From the NCBI GenBank assembly GCA_013697465.1, contig JACCWU010000092.1:1-9252 (forward strand): a stretch of DNA of 9,252 bases, read 5' to 3'. How positions within the stretch are numbered: the stretch's first letter is position 1; each line of letters opens with the position of its first letter. The stretch is from Actinomycetota bacterium. Lineage in GTDB: Bacteria; Actinomycetota; Thermoleophilia; Gaiellales; Gaiellaceae. Below the pieces are notes generated by a model, which saw only the letters and a program-made list of their open reading frames with translations, did no database searches and was not told where the DNA came from. This document shows, in pieces, positions 1-6,302 of this stretch. The position numbers and the translations under genes are program-made.

Positions 1-1
1 C

Positions 2-682
2 GCGTTGAGAGCGCGGGCCCTCATCTGGCTCTACGCGGGCCTTCTGCTCTGGATCGCCGGTTTCACCGGGATTCTTCCGACCGGCGCGGCCTTGCCACCG
101 TCCCCGCACTCTGCTCTCGGTGACGACTGGCCGCTCGCGGGGCTGGCACTGCTCGGGGTCGCCTTCGCGGTCGGCTGGCTAGCAGGGCGACGACGTCTCG
201 TCGCCGATCGCGGGCTTCCGGAGGAGCGCTTGGCCGGCTACGTCGTCGCCTTCACGTGGCTCAGCGGCGTGTCCGTTCTGATCGGGCTCGTGCAGCCATA
301 CGCGCTCGTCTTCGTGCTCCCGTCTCTCTACGCATGGCTTTGGCTTCCACTCCGGTCGAGCCTCTGGGCGAGGGCGGGTCTCTTCCTTCTCGGGCTCGCC
401 GGGCCAGCAGCCGGGCTCGCCGTTCTCGCACGCGATCTCGACCTCGGGCTGCCCGCTACCGCATTGTACGTGGCCGGGCTCGCGACCGTTGGCTACATCT
501 CACCCCTGACCGTTCTCTTCGCTCTCGGCTGGGCGACTGCCGCCGCCCAGCTCGCGGCGCTCGCCTTCGGGCGCTACTCGCCGTATGCCGCGGGCGCGGA
601 GCCGCCGCCTCCCGGTGTGGTCTTGACCGCGATCCGAGCGCTCGCGGCGCTCGCTCGCGGCGGCTACGCCAGAGCGAGATAG
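2..682 (+). CDS. Multi-pass membrane protein, C-terminal part (5' end outside window)
   Basis: I do not recognise this gene by family. The reading frame is open to the left edge. A TTG at base 5 could serve as a start, but the preceding in-frame codon is also open and no ribosome binding site can be assessed, so I treat it as 5'-partial. The visible 226 or so residues are strongly hydrophobic. Counting from the TTG, likely membrane segments lie near residues 6-24, 43-61, 77-96, 100-115, 122-142 and one or two within 150-188. They are joined by short Arg-rich or Pro-rich loops, for example GRRR near 61-64 and a PPPP stretch near 200. The C-terminus is short and basic (ARGGYARAR), probably cytoplasmic. 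It could be the membrane domain of a larger enzyme, such as a membrane-anchored peptidase, but no catalytic motif is visible here. The last 19 bases overlap the end of the convergent moeA gene. Confidence 0.65.
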   Translation, partial: ALRARALIWLYAGLLLWIAGFTGILPTGAALPPSPHSALGDDWPLAGLALLGVAFAVGWLAGRRRLVADRGLPEERLAGYVVAFTWLSGVSVLIGLVQPYALVFVLPSLYAWLWLPLRSSLWARAGLFLLGLAGPAAGLAVLARDLDLGLPATALYVAGLATVGYISPLTVLFALGWATAAAQLAALAFGRYSPYAAGAEPPPPGVVLTAIRALAALARGGYARAR

Positions 683-1857
683 CGCACAGGGTCTCCGGCT
701 GCGATCTCGCCGTTTCCTCGTGGAACGTGGACGAGAGCGTCGGCGGAAGCCGCCCGCACGATCATGTGGGACTCCTGACCCGAGACGGGCTCGAGAAGCG
801 TGCCCTCCCCGTCACGCGAGCGGCGCGAGCGCACGAACTCGTCTCGCCCTTCGTTCCGGCGCAGCGAAACGCGAGCTCTGCCGGTCTCGTACGCCGGGCG
901 CGCGTCGGCGACCCCTTGCAGCGCGAGCACGGCCGGCACGACGAAGAGCAGTGCGCCCACGAGCGACGAGACCGGGTTTCCAGGCAGGCCGAACACGAGC
1001 GTCGCGCCCCGCACGCCGAACGAGAGCGGCTTTCCGGGCTTGACAGCGACGCCCCAGAAGACCTCCTCCACCCCGAGCTCCGCAGCCACGCTTCTCACGA
1101 GATCGTGCGGACCGACGGAGACGCCTCCAGAGGTGACGAGCACATCGGCGGAGAGCCCGCGCTCGATCGCGGCCCGATGTGCGTCGGGGTCGTCCGCGAC
1201 CACCGGGAGCAGCTCGACATCCGCGCCCGCCGGGGCGAGCAGGGCCGCGATGAGCGCTCGGTTGGACTCGTAGATCTCGCCGGGTTCGAGGGTCTCGCCC
1301 GCTGCCCGCAACTCGCTTCCGGTGGCGAGCACCGCTACTCGCGGGCGGCGAGCGCACGACACCTCGGCCACCCCGGCGGCGGCGAGGGCGCCGATCTGGG
1401 CCGCCCCGATTCGAACGCCGGCGGGAACCACGACTGCGCCAGCCTCGACGTCGCCTCCGCGCGGACGGATGTGCGCTCCCGGCTGCGCCTGCTCGGCAAT
1501 CTCGACGGCCGTGTCGCGGTCGACAGCACGCTCGACCGGCACCACGGCATCTGCGTCGTCAGGAACTGCTCCTCCGGTGGCGATGCCTGCCGCGCTGCCT
1601 GCCGGCAAGGTGTCCGTCGACGGGTGTCCCGCCGCGACGCGGAATGCGACGGGCAACGTGCCCGGAGTGTCGGCTGCCCGCACCGCGAAGCCGTCCATCG
1701 CCGAGCTCGCGAACGGTGGGAGGTCGACGGCTGACAGGGCGGGCTGGGCGAGGAAGCGGCTCCGAGCCTCGTCGAGGGAGACGAGCTCGGCAGGAAGCGG
1801 GCGTGCCCGTTCGAGGATGCGTGCCAGCGCCTCGTCGATCGTGAGCAGCTCGCCCAC
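664..1857 (-). CDS. moeA: Molybdopterin molybdenumtransferase MoeA
   Basis: MoeA inserts molybdate into adenylylated molybdopterin in the last step of molybdenum cofactor synthesis, in the cytosol. The protein is 397 residues, close to the usual 400 or so. Family signatures appear in order: the PPFASSAMDGFAVR block (47-60, with the conserved Asp of MDG at 55), RPRGGDV (131-137, Asp136), ATGSEL (178-183), SGGVSVGPHDLV (243-254, Asp252 matching the molybdate-site Asp of other MoeA proteins), KPGKP (273-277) and GLPGNPVS (290-297). The C-terminal domain IV follows (about 325-397). The start is GTG, 5 bases after the stop of the upstream penicillin-binding protein gene. No clear Shine-Dalgarno sequence precedes it, so translational coupling is plausible. 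The pairing with a cell-wall gene has no obvious functional logic, and no other molybdenum-cofactor gene is in the window. Its 3' end overlaps the convergent membrane-protein gene by 19 bases. Confidence 0.95.
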   Translation of the reverse strand: MGELLTIDEALARILERARPLPAELVSLDEARSRFLAQPALSAVDLPPFASSAMDGFAVRAADTPGTLPVAFRVAAGHPSTDTLPAGSAAGIATGGAVPDDADAVVPVERAVDRDTAVEIAEQAQPGAHIRPRGGDVEAGAVVVPAGVRIGAAQIGALAAAGVAEVSCARRPRVAVLATGSELRAAGETLEPGEIYESNRALIAALLAPAGADVELLPVVADDPDAHRAAIERGLSADVLVTSGGVSVGPHDLVRSVAAELGVEEVFWGVAVKPGKPLSFGVRGATLVFGLPGNPVSSLVGALLFVVPAVLALQGVADARPAYETGRARVSLRRNEGRDEFVRSRRSRDGEGTLLEPVSGQESHMIVRAASADALVHVPRGNGEIAAGDPVRYLALA

Positions 1858-1862
1858 GCTCG

Positions 1863-3965
1863 CTAGGGAATCGGATCCGGGCCTCGAGGCGTGGGCGCCT
1901 GCGGGCGCTCGGGCTCCGTCTCGGTGGACTCGGTGGTCTCAGGACGGTAGTACGGATCGTAGGAGAGGGCGTACTGGCCCCGGGTGAAGGGCTTCCAGGT
2001 CGGCCAGCGATCGGGCTCCGGGAAGCGCGCCGGCCCGAGCGACTCCAGTGCGGGCTCCATGAAGCGCCTCCAGATGTCAGCGGGGAAGCTGCCCCCCGAG
2101 ACGGAGATGCCATGCACGTTCTCCATCGGAATCTCGCCACGCGTGTAGCCGATCCACACCGTCGTCGCGAGGTCCGGGGTGTAGCCCGCGAACCACGCAT
2201 CCGCGTACTCCTCGTTCGTACCCGTCTTCCCAGCGGCAGGGCGACCGATGTTGGCTCCAACGCCCGTCCCGTGCTGGACGTTTTGCTCGAGGATTCGCGT
2301 GACGATCGCCGCCCCGCCTTCGGAGATGGCTCGCCGGCGCTTGGGAACGCCCCATCCGGTCTCCGTGTCTTCACGACCGTTCGGGAGGACGACCCGACGA
2401 ATAGCCATCGGCTCGGCGTAGATCCCTCCGGCAGCCAGGGTCGCGTAGGCCGACCCGATGTCGAGCGGTGAGACCGCGATCGATCCGAGACCCATCGCCG
2501 GGACGTATGCGCCGTTCACGTCGAGCGGGGAGCGCACGCCCATCCGCCGAGCTACTTCGGCGACCCGCTCGGGTGTGACGTCGAGAGTGAGTTGCGCGTA
2601 CACGGTGTTGTCGGAGCGGATCGTCGCGCTCCTGATCGAGCTCCAGCCGTAGTAGTCGCCGGCGTACGTCGTGACGCACCACCAGCTCCCGTCGTCGCAG
2701 TTGCCTACCGGGGTCGGCCGGTAGTTGAACGGCGCTGAAACGTAGTAGGTCGAGTCGGGATTGATGCCCATCTCGACGGCGGCCGCCAAGACGAAGGTCT
2801 TGAAGGTCGATCCCGTCTGGCGGCGAGCCTGCGAGACGAGGTTGAACTGATTCTTGGGTTGGTTGGGAGTCACGGCCGCCATGGCACGGATGGCGCCCGT
2901 TCGCGGCGTGATCGAGATGAGCGCAGCTGCGGGGTCGTTCGGGTACGTGAGGGTGCTGCGAATCGCCTGCTCGGCGAGTCGCTGGAACTGGGGTCTGATG
3001 GTGGTGTAGACCTTGAGGCCGCCCGACCGAACCTGCGCGGCTCCGTACACCTCGTTGAGCTGGTCGCGGACGTATCCGAAGAAGTACGGCTCCCGGATCT
3101 GGCTGTACAGCCGGCCGGGCCGGAGACGCGTCTTCGCTTCGCGGGCTTTCCTGTACTGCCTGCGCTTGATGACCCCGGTGTCGAGCATGGCCGCGAGCAC
3201 CGCATTGCGCCGAGCGAGAGCGCGCGTAGGCGCAACGAAGGGATTGTTGACCGAGGGGGCTTGTGTGAGCCCCGCCAGGAGGGCCGACTCCGACAGCGTG
3301 AGCTCGAGCGCCGGCTTCGAGAAGTATGTTCGGGCAGCCGCTTCGATTCCGTAGGCCTGATTTCCGTAGTAGACGCGATTGAGGTAGGTCGTGAGGATCT
3401 TGTGCTTCGTCCACTTTCGGTCGAGCTTCGTCGCCAGGCACGCCTCCTTCACCTTCCGCTGAACCGTCCGCTCCCGGGAGATGTAGAGGTCGCGCACGAG
3501 CTGCTGCGTGATCGTCGAGCCGCCCTCCACGATCCGGCCCGCTCGCACGTCGGCTACGGCCGCTCGGGCGATGCCTTCGACGTCGAGACCGCCGTGGTCG
3601 AAAAAACGCCTGTCCTCGATGGCGATCGTCGCCTTGCGTACCCAGATGGACATCTCGTCCGGCGCGACCGCTTGGCGGTTCTGCTCGGCGGGGATGACAC
3701 CGAGGAGAGCGCCGTTCGCCGCATAGACGAACGAGTTCTCGCCGATCTTCACTCCTCGCAGCGAGGAGAGGTCACACGACGACCCGTACGCGAAGACCGC
3801 CGCACCGCCGCCGATGATGGCCGCCACACCGATGGTGGCCAGCGCCGCGATCGTGGCGACGATCGCCTTCCGGCGCTTCCTCCGACGAGTGGCGCGCTGT
3901 CGGCGGTGGCGTGCGAGGAGGAGCTCGGGGTCGAACGGGGGTTTGCGCGAACGCCCTTGACTCAT
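1863..3965 (-). CDS. Class A penicillin-binding protein (bifunctional transglycosylase/transpeptidase)
   Basis: This enzyme polymerises lipid II into glycan strands and cross-links the peptides outside the membrane. The 700 residues contain a very basic cytoplasmic N-terminus (17-33, many Arg/Lys) and one membrane anchor (about 34-60). The GT51 glycosyltransferase domain follows, with EDRRFFDHGG (117-126, catalytic Glu117), GGSTITQQ (148-155), KVKE (171-174) and LNRVYYG (195-201). The transpeptidase domain has the active-site SxxK (Ser386-Thr-Phe-Lys389), SDN (451-453, the SxN motif) and KTG (580-582). The C-terminal tail (about 645-700) is rich in Pro, Thr and Glu, and no PASTA domain is visible. 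An aromatic insert with Cys423 and Cys430 lies between SxxK and SxN. All catalytic motifs are intact. The ATG start is preceded at 6 bases by TAGCAT, which suggests a leaderless transcript. moeA follows after 5 bases. The family is PBP1A/PonA-like; the exact subfamily is not settled. Confidence 0.95.
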   Translation of the reverse strand: MSQGRSRKPPFDPELLLARHRRQRATRRRKRRKAIVATIAALATIGVAAIIGGGAAVFAYGSSCDLSSLRGVKIGENSFVYAANGALLGVIPAEQNRQAVAPDEMSIWVRKATIAIEDRRFFDHGGLDVEGIARAAVADVRAGRIVEGGSTITQQLVRDLYISRERTVQRKVKEACLATKLDRKWTKHKILTTYLNRVYYGNQAYGIEAAARTYFSKPALELTLSESALLAGLTQAPSVNNPFVAPTRALARRNAVLAAMLDTGVIKRRQYRKAREAKTRLRPGRLYSQIREPYFFGYVRDQLNEVYGAAQVRSGGLKVYTTIRPQFQRLAEQAIRSTLTYPNDPAAALISITPRTGAIRAMAAVTPNQPKNQFNLVSQARRQTGSTFKTFVLAAAVEMGINPDSTYYVSAPFNYRPTPVGNCDDGSWWCVTTYAGDYYGWSSIRSATIRSDNTVYAQLTLDVTPERVAEVARRMGVRSPLDVNGAYVPAMGLGSIAVSPLDIGSAYATLAAGGIYAEPMAIRRVVLPNGREDTETGWGVPKRRRAISEGGAAIVTRILEQNVQHGTGVGANIGRPAAGKTGTNEEYADAWFAGYTPDLATTVWIGYTRGEIPMENVHGISVSGGSFPADIWRRFMEPALESLGPARFPEPDRWPTWKPFTRGQYALSYDPYYRPETTESTETEPERPQAPTPRGPDPIP

Positions 3966-4056
3966 GGGTAAATGCTAGCCCTCACGTTCACCTCGTTCGA
4001 CAGGATCGATCCGGCTCCTCAGCCGCTTCGGGGTCGCGCCGTGCTGGAATGCGTGG
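3966..4056. promoter_or_regulatory. Divergent promoter region between the penicillin-binding protein and CPBP protease genes
   Basis: This 91-base spacer separates two divergent genes and must hold the promoters for both. On the minus strand TAGCAT (bases 3977 to 3972) matches the -10 consensus at 4 of 6 positions including the key T, A and final T. It ends 6 bases before the ATG of the penicillin-binding protein gene. On the plus strand TGGAAT (4045-4050) also ends 6 bases before the ATG of the protease gene, but it lacks the conserved A at position 2 and is weaker. Neither ATG has a Shine-Dalgarno sequence in front. I see no good -35 element for either and no obvious operator. Confidence 0.45.
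3972..3977 (-). promoter_or_regulatory. Candidate -10 element, leaderless transcript of the penicillin-binding protein gene
   Basis: The hexamer TAGCAT fits the TANNNT pattern. It lies 6 bases upstream of the ATG, the spacing at which transcription would begin at or next to the A of the start codon. Leaderless genes with this arrangement are common in actinobacteria. No Shine-Dalgarno sequence is present, which agrees. This is inferred from pattern and position only. Confidence 0.45.
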
Positions 4057-4743
4057 ATGGAGAGCGCGGAGGCCCCCCGGCCGAGTCCCTGGCGGCTCGT
4101 CGCCTGGCTCGGATTCGTCTCGGCGCTGGCCGCACTGGGATACGCGAGCCGGTTCAGCGACGCGGATCCGCCCGAGGACCTCGCGTACCGCTACTCGTCC
4201 TCCGTCGCGGCGGTCGTGCAGTACGGAATCATGCTCGCGATTCTGCTCCTCATCGCCCGCGGGCTCCCTCTGCGAGACGCCTTCGGGCTGCACCGGCCGG
4301 CGTCGTGGCTACGCGCGCTCGGCTACGCGTTGCTCGCGCTCGCCGCGATCTACGTGGCCGGCTACGTCTACGTCCTGCTTTCCGGAACCGATCCGACCGA
4401 CGAGCAGGGACTCGTGCCGAACGAGTGGGACCCGGATCGCGCCGGCGCCTTCGTGGCCTTCTTCGTCGCCGTGTCGGTGGTCGCACCGATCGTCGAAGAG
4501 CTCACCTATCGCGGGCTCGGGTTCTCGCTCCTGCGCCCGTACGGCGCCTGGGTCGCAATCCTCGTGACCGGGATCTTGTTCGGCGCGGCGCACGGTCTCG
4601 TCGAGGCACTGCCTGTCCTGACCGTCTTCGGCCTCGCCGTCGGGTGGCTACGCGCCCGCACGGCGAGCGTCTACCCGTCCATGATCCTGCACGGGTTCTT
4701 CAACGGCCTCGCGCTGATCGTCTCCGTCTCCGGAGCAGGCTAG
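4057..4743 (+). CDS. CPBP-family intramembrane metalloprotease (CAAX protease/Abi family)
   Basis: This is a polytopic membrane protein of 228 residues with the three signature motifs of the CPBP (Abi/Rce1-like) family: EELTYR (147-152, the EExxxR motif), FGAAH (175-179, FxxxH) and HGFFN (212-216, HxxxN). These Glu and His residues form the active site within the membrane in the family. Likely membrane segments lie near 14-30, 50-68, 86-107, 129-145, 163-179 and 185-200, with a last one near 208-225. Bacterial members act as proteases, in bacteriocin self-immunity, or in unknown roles; the substrate here cannot be told. The ATG start has no Shine-Dalgarno sequence and sits 6 bases after TGGAAT, so it may be leaderless. 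The gene diverges from the penicillin-binding protein gene. It ends in a CTAG shared with the stop codon of the convergent DUF151 gene. Confidence 0.92.
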   Translation: MESAEAPRPSPWRLVAWLGFVSALAALGYASRFSDADPPEDLAYRYSSSVAAVVQYGIMLAILLLIARGLPLRDAFGLHRPASWLRALGYALLALAAIYVAGYVYVLLSGTDPTDEQGLVPNEWDPDRAGAFVAFFVAVSVVAPIVEELTYRGLGFSLLRPYGAWVAILVTGILFGAAHGLVEALPVLTVFGLAVGWLRARTASVYPSMILHGFFNGLALIVSVSGAG

Positions 4744-5297
4744 GTCGCCTCTTCGTCGTCGTCTTCCTCGGCGAGCTCCTCGAGGCTCGAGGCGAACTGC
4801 TCCGGAGTCACCGTCTCGAGGAACTGCCGGAACTCGGCGGGATCGAGATCGGCGAGGCTCGAGGCCGTCACGAGGCCGGGTTGATCGTCGTCGTCAGCCT
4901 GGAACTCGATGCTCGACTCGGCGATCACGTCCTCCGCCGCGAAGATCTGGGCGTCGCAGCGAACGGCGAGTGCGATCGCGTCGGACGTACGGGAGTCGAT
5001 CTCCACCTCGCGGCCGTCTTGGACGATGGTGATCCGGGCGAAGAACGTGTTGTCGCGGAGCTCCGTCACCTCCACCTTCACGATCTCACCCTGCAGCTCA
5101 GCGATCACGTTCACGAGGAGGTCGTGAGTCATCGGCCGCGGCGGCGTGGCGCCCTGCAGCTTCATCAGGATCGACGCGGCCTCCGAATGCCCGATCCAGA
5201 TCGGGAGGAACTTGTCGTCGTCCGCCGTCTTCAGCAGCACGATCGGCTGCTTGCCGATCGGCTCGAAGCTGACGCCGTAGAGGGTCATCTCTCGCAT
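4740..5297 (-). CDS. DUF151 / bifunctional nuclease (BFN) domain protein
   Basis: The 185-residue protein carries the DUF151 (COG1259) domain over about residues 4-125, with the characteristic blocks FLPIWIGHSEA (30-40), RPMTHDLL (54-61) and EIDSRTSDAIALAVR (99-113). Plant members have been reported as nucleases with RNase and DNase activity; the bacterial role is not well defined. After the domain come an acidic linker (DDDD, 135-138), a DPAEFRQFLETVTPEQF stretch (152-168) resembling the C-terminal extension of actinobacterial homologues, and an acidic tail (EEDDDEE, 177-183). A short near-repeat, ASSLADL (145-151) and ASSLEEL (169-175), flanks the extension. The first ATG is used here, but an ATG three codons later (MTLYGVSF) is equally possible. 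Neither start has a convincing Shine-Dalgarno sequence. It diverges from the tRNA gene and meets the protease gene tail to tail. Confidence 0.9.
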   Translation of the reverse strand: MREMTLYGVSFEPIGKQPIVLLKTADDDKFLPIWIGHSEAASILMKLQGATPPRPMTHDLLVNVIAELQGEIVKVEVTELRDNTFFARITIVQDGREVEIDSRTSDAIALAVRCDAQIFAAEDVIAESSIEFQADDDDQPGLVTASSLADLDPAEFRQFLETVTPEQFASSLEELAEEDDDEEAT

Positions 5298-5369
5298 CGC
5301 CCGGTCCGCTCATGTTAGTGGTCCGCCACGCGAACGCGACACGGGTCGTGCGCTACAGTTGCCGGCGCC
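5298..5369. promoter_or_regulatory. Divergent promoter region between the DUF151 gene and tRNA-Ile
   Basis: This 72-base spacer sits between two divergent transcription units. On the plus strand TACAGT (5354-5359) lies 10 bases before the tRNA 5' end and matches the -10 consensus at 4 of 6 positions. On the minus strand TAACAT (5317 to 5312) lies 14 bases before the first ATG of the DUF151 gene, which would give a very short leader of about 7-8 bases. No good -35 hexamer is seen for either. Both calls are weak and rest on position and pattern. Confidence 0.4.
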
Positions 5370-5443
5370 GGGCGATTAGCTCAGTCGGTTAGAGCGCCGC
5401 TCTGATAAGGCGGAGGTCCGTGGTTCGAGTCCACGATCGCCCA
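5370..5443 (+). tRNA. tRNA-Ile (anticodon GAU)
   Basis: The 74-base gene folds into a full cloverleaf. The acceptor stem is GGGCGAT paired with ATCGCCC, the D stem GCTC with GAGC, the anticodon stem CCGCT with GGCGG (closing on a T-G pair), and the T stem CGTGG with CCACG around a TTCGAGT loop. The anticodon loop CTGATAA has GAT at 5404-5406, which reads AUC and AUU codons. The discriminator base is A at 5443, and no CCA is encoded after it, so CCA would be added by the nucleotidyltransferase. It is not accompanied by rRNA genes here. It lies convergent to parB, ending 13 bases before the parB stop codon. Confidence 0.97.
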
Positions 5444-5456
5444 TCTTCGCGTGCCT

Positions 5457-6302
5457 CTACGGAGCCGCGGCCTCGAGGGTCTCGGCGAGCTCGGCGAGCT
5501 CTGTCTCGTCACGGAAGCGGATCTCCAGGACGCCGTTCGCAATGCGGACCGACAGTCCCGTCAGACGTTCCGCGGCCGCCTTCGCCCGATCTGCCAGCTG
5601 AGGATCGACGGGGGACGTGCGACGAGGGCGCCGGCGAGCACCGCCGTCCTGAGCCGCACGCTCGGCGCCTCGGACCGTCATTCCTTCCTTCGCAATTCTG
5701 CGTGCCAGCCGGCGGCGCGCTTCGTCGTCGGAGAGCGAGAGAACCGCGCGGGCGTGTCCTTCGGTCAGATCGCCGCGAGCGAGCATCCAGAGGATCTCCT
5801 CCGGAAGCTCGAGGAGACGTAGCCGGTTCGAGACACCCGACTTCGACCGGCCTACGCGCTCGGCGACGTCGCCGAGCGAGAGCTCGAACTCGTCCACGAG
5901 CGAGGCGTAGGCCCGCGCCTCCTCGACGGCGGAGAGCTCCTCGCGGGCGACGTTTTCGACGAGCCCGAGCAGAAGCGAGTCGCGGTCGCCGACGTCCTTG
6001 ACGAGCGCGGGCAGCGTGGCGATCCCTGCGGCACGAGCAGCGCGCCAGCGGCGCTCTCCGGCGATGAGCTCGAACCCGCCCTCCGACCGTCTTCTGACGA
6101 CGATCGGCTGGAGCACGCCTTGGAGGCGGATCGAGCCCGCGAGCCCCGCGGCCGACTCGGGCTCGAACCGGCGCCTTGGCTGGCGCGGGTTCGGATGAAT
6201 CGTCTCGACGGGGAGGTGCAGCAGCTCGGGCTGCCCACCCTCGCCGAGAAGGACCTCCAGGCCGCGGCCCAAGCCGCGTCGCTCCTTAGGAACGCTCGAC
6301 AA
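5457..6302 (-). CDS. parB: Chromosome-partitioning protein ParB (Spo0J)
   Basis: ParB binds parS sites near the origin, spreads as a CTP-dependent clamp and works with ParA and SMC in chromosome segregation. The 281 residues show an N-terminal RGLGRGLEVLL (9-19), the region that contacts ParA in the family. The CTP-binding domain follows, with GVLQPIVVR (62-70), GERRWRAAR (82-90) and ENVARE (116-121). The helix-turn-helix has AERVGRSKSGVSNRLRLL (147-164). An Arg-rich linker (about 222-228) and a C-terminal dimerisation domain (about 236-281) complete it. The start is TTG inside the end of parA (17-base overlap). AAGGTGG lies 9 bases before it and serves as a good Shine-Dalgarno sequence, and no ATG or GTG occurs before the conserved RGLGRGL. 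parA lies directly upstream, so the two are cotranscribed. All expected ParB blocks are intact. Confidence 0.96.
   Translation of the reverse strand: MSSVPKERRGLGRGLEVLLGEGGQPELLHLPVETIHPNPRQPRRRFEPESAAGLAGSIRLQGVLQPIVVRRRSEGGFELIAGERRWRAARAAGIATLPALVKDVGDRDSLLLGLVENVAREELSAVEEARAYASLVDEFELSLGDVAERVGRSKSGVSNRLRLLELPEEILWMLARGDLTEGHARAVLSLSDDEARRRLARRIAKEGMTVRGAERAAQDGGARRRPRRTSPVDPQLADRAKAAAERLTGLSVRIANGVLEIRFRDETELAELAETLEAAAP

Noticed and set aside
256..1734. Long plus-strand open frame (492 codons) opposite moeA and overlapping the left membrane-protein gene
   Set aside because: It is Arg-rich, low-complexity and lacks any family signature. It lies antisense to the strongly supported moeA gene. 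Such frames are expected in very GC-rich DNA.
2859..3971. Long plus-strand open frame (370 codons) opposite the penicillin-binding protein gene
   Set aside because: It is antisense to a gene with all catalytic motifs intact, and its charged, Arg-rich composition is typical of a shadow frame.
3972..5318. Plus-strand open frame of 448 codons spanning the protease and DUF151 genes
   Set aside because: It crosses two genes with clear motifs in other frames and is almost a third Arg in places, with no recognisable domain.
5444..5456. Possible terminator between tRNA-Ile and parB
   Set aside because: The 13-base spacer has neither an inverted repeat nor a T-run.
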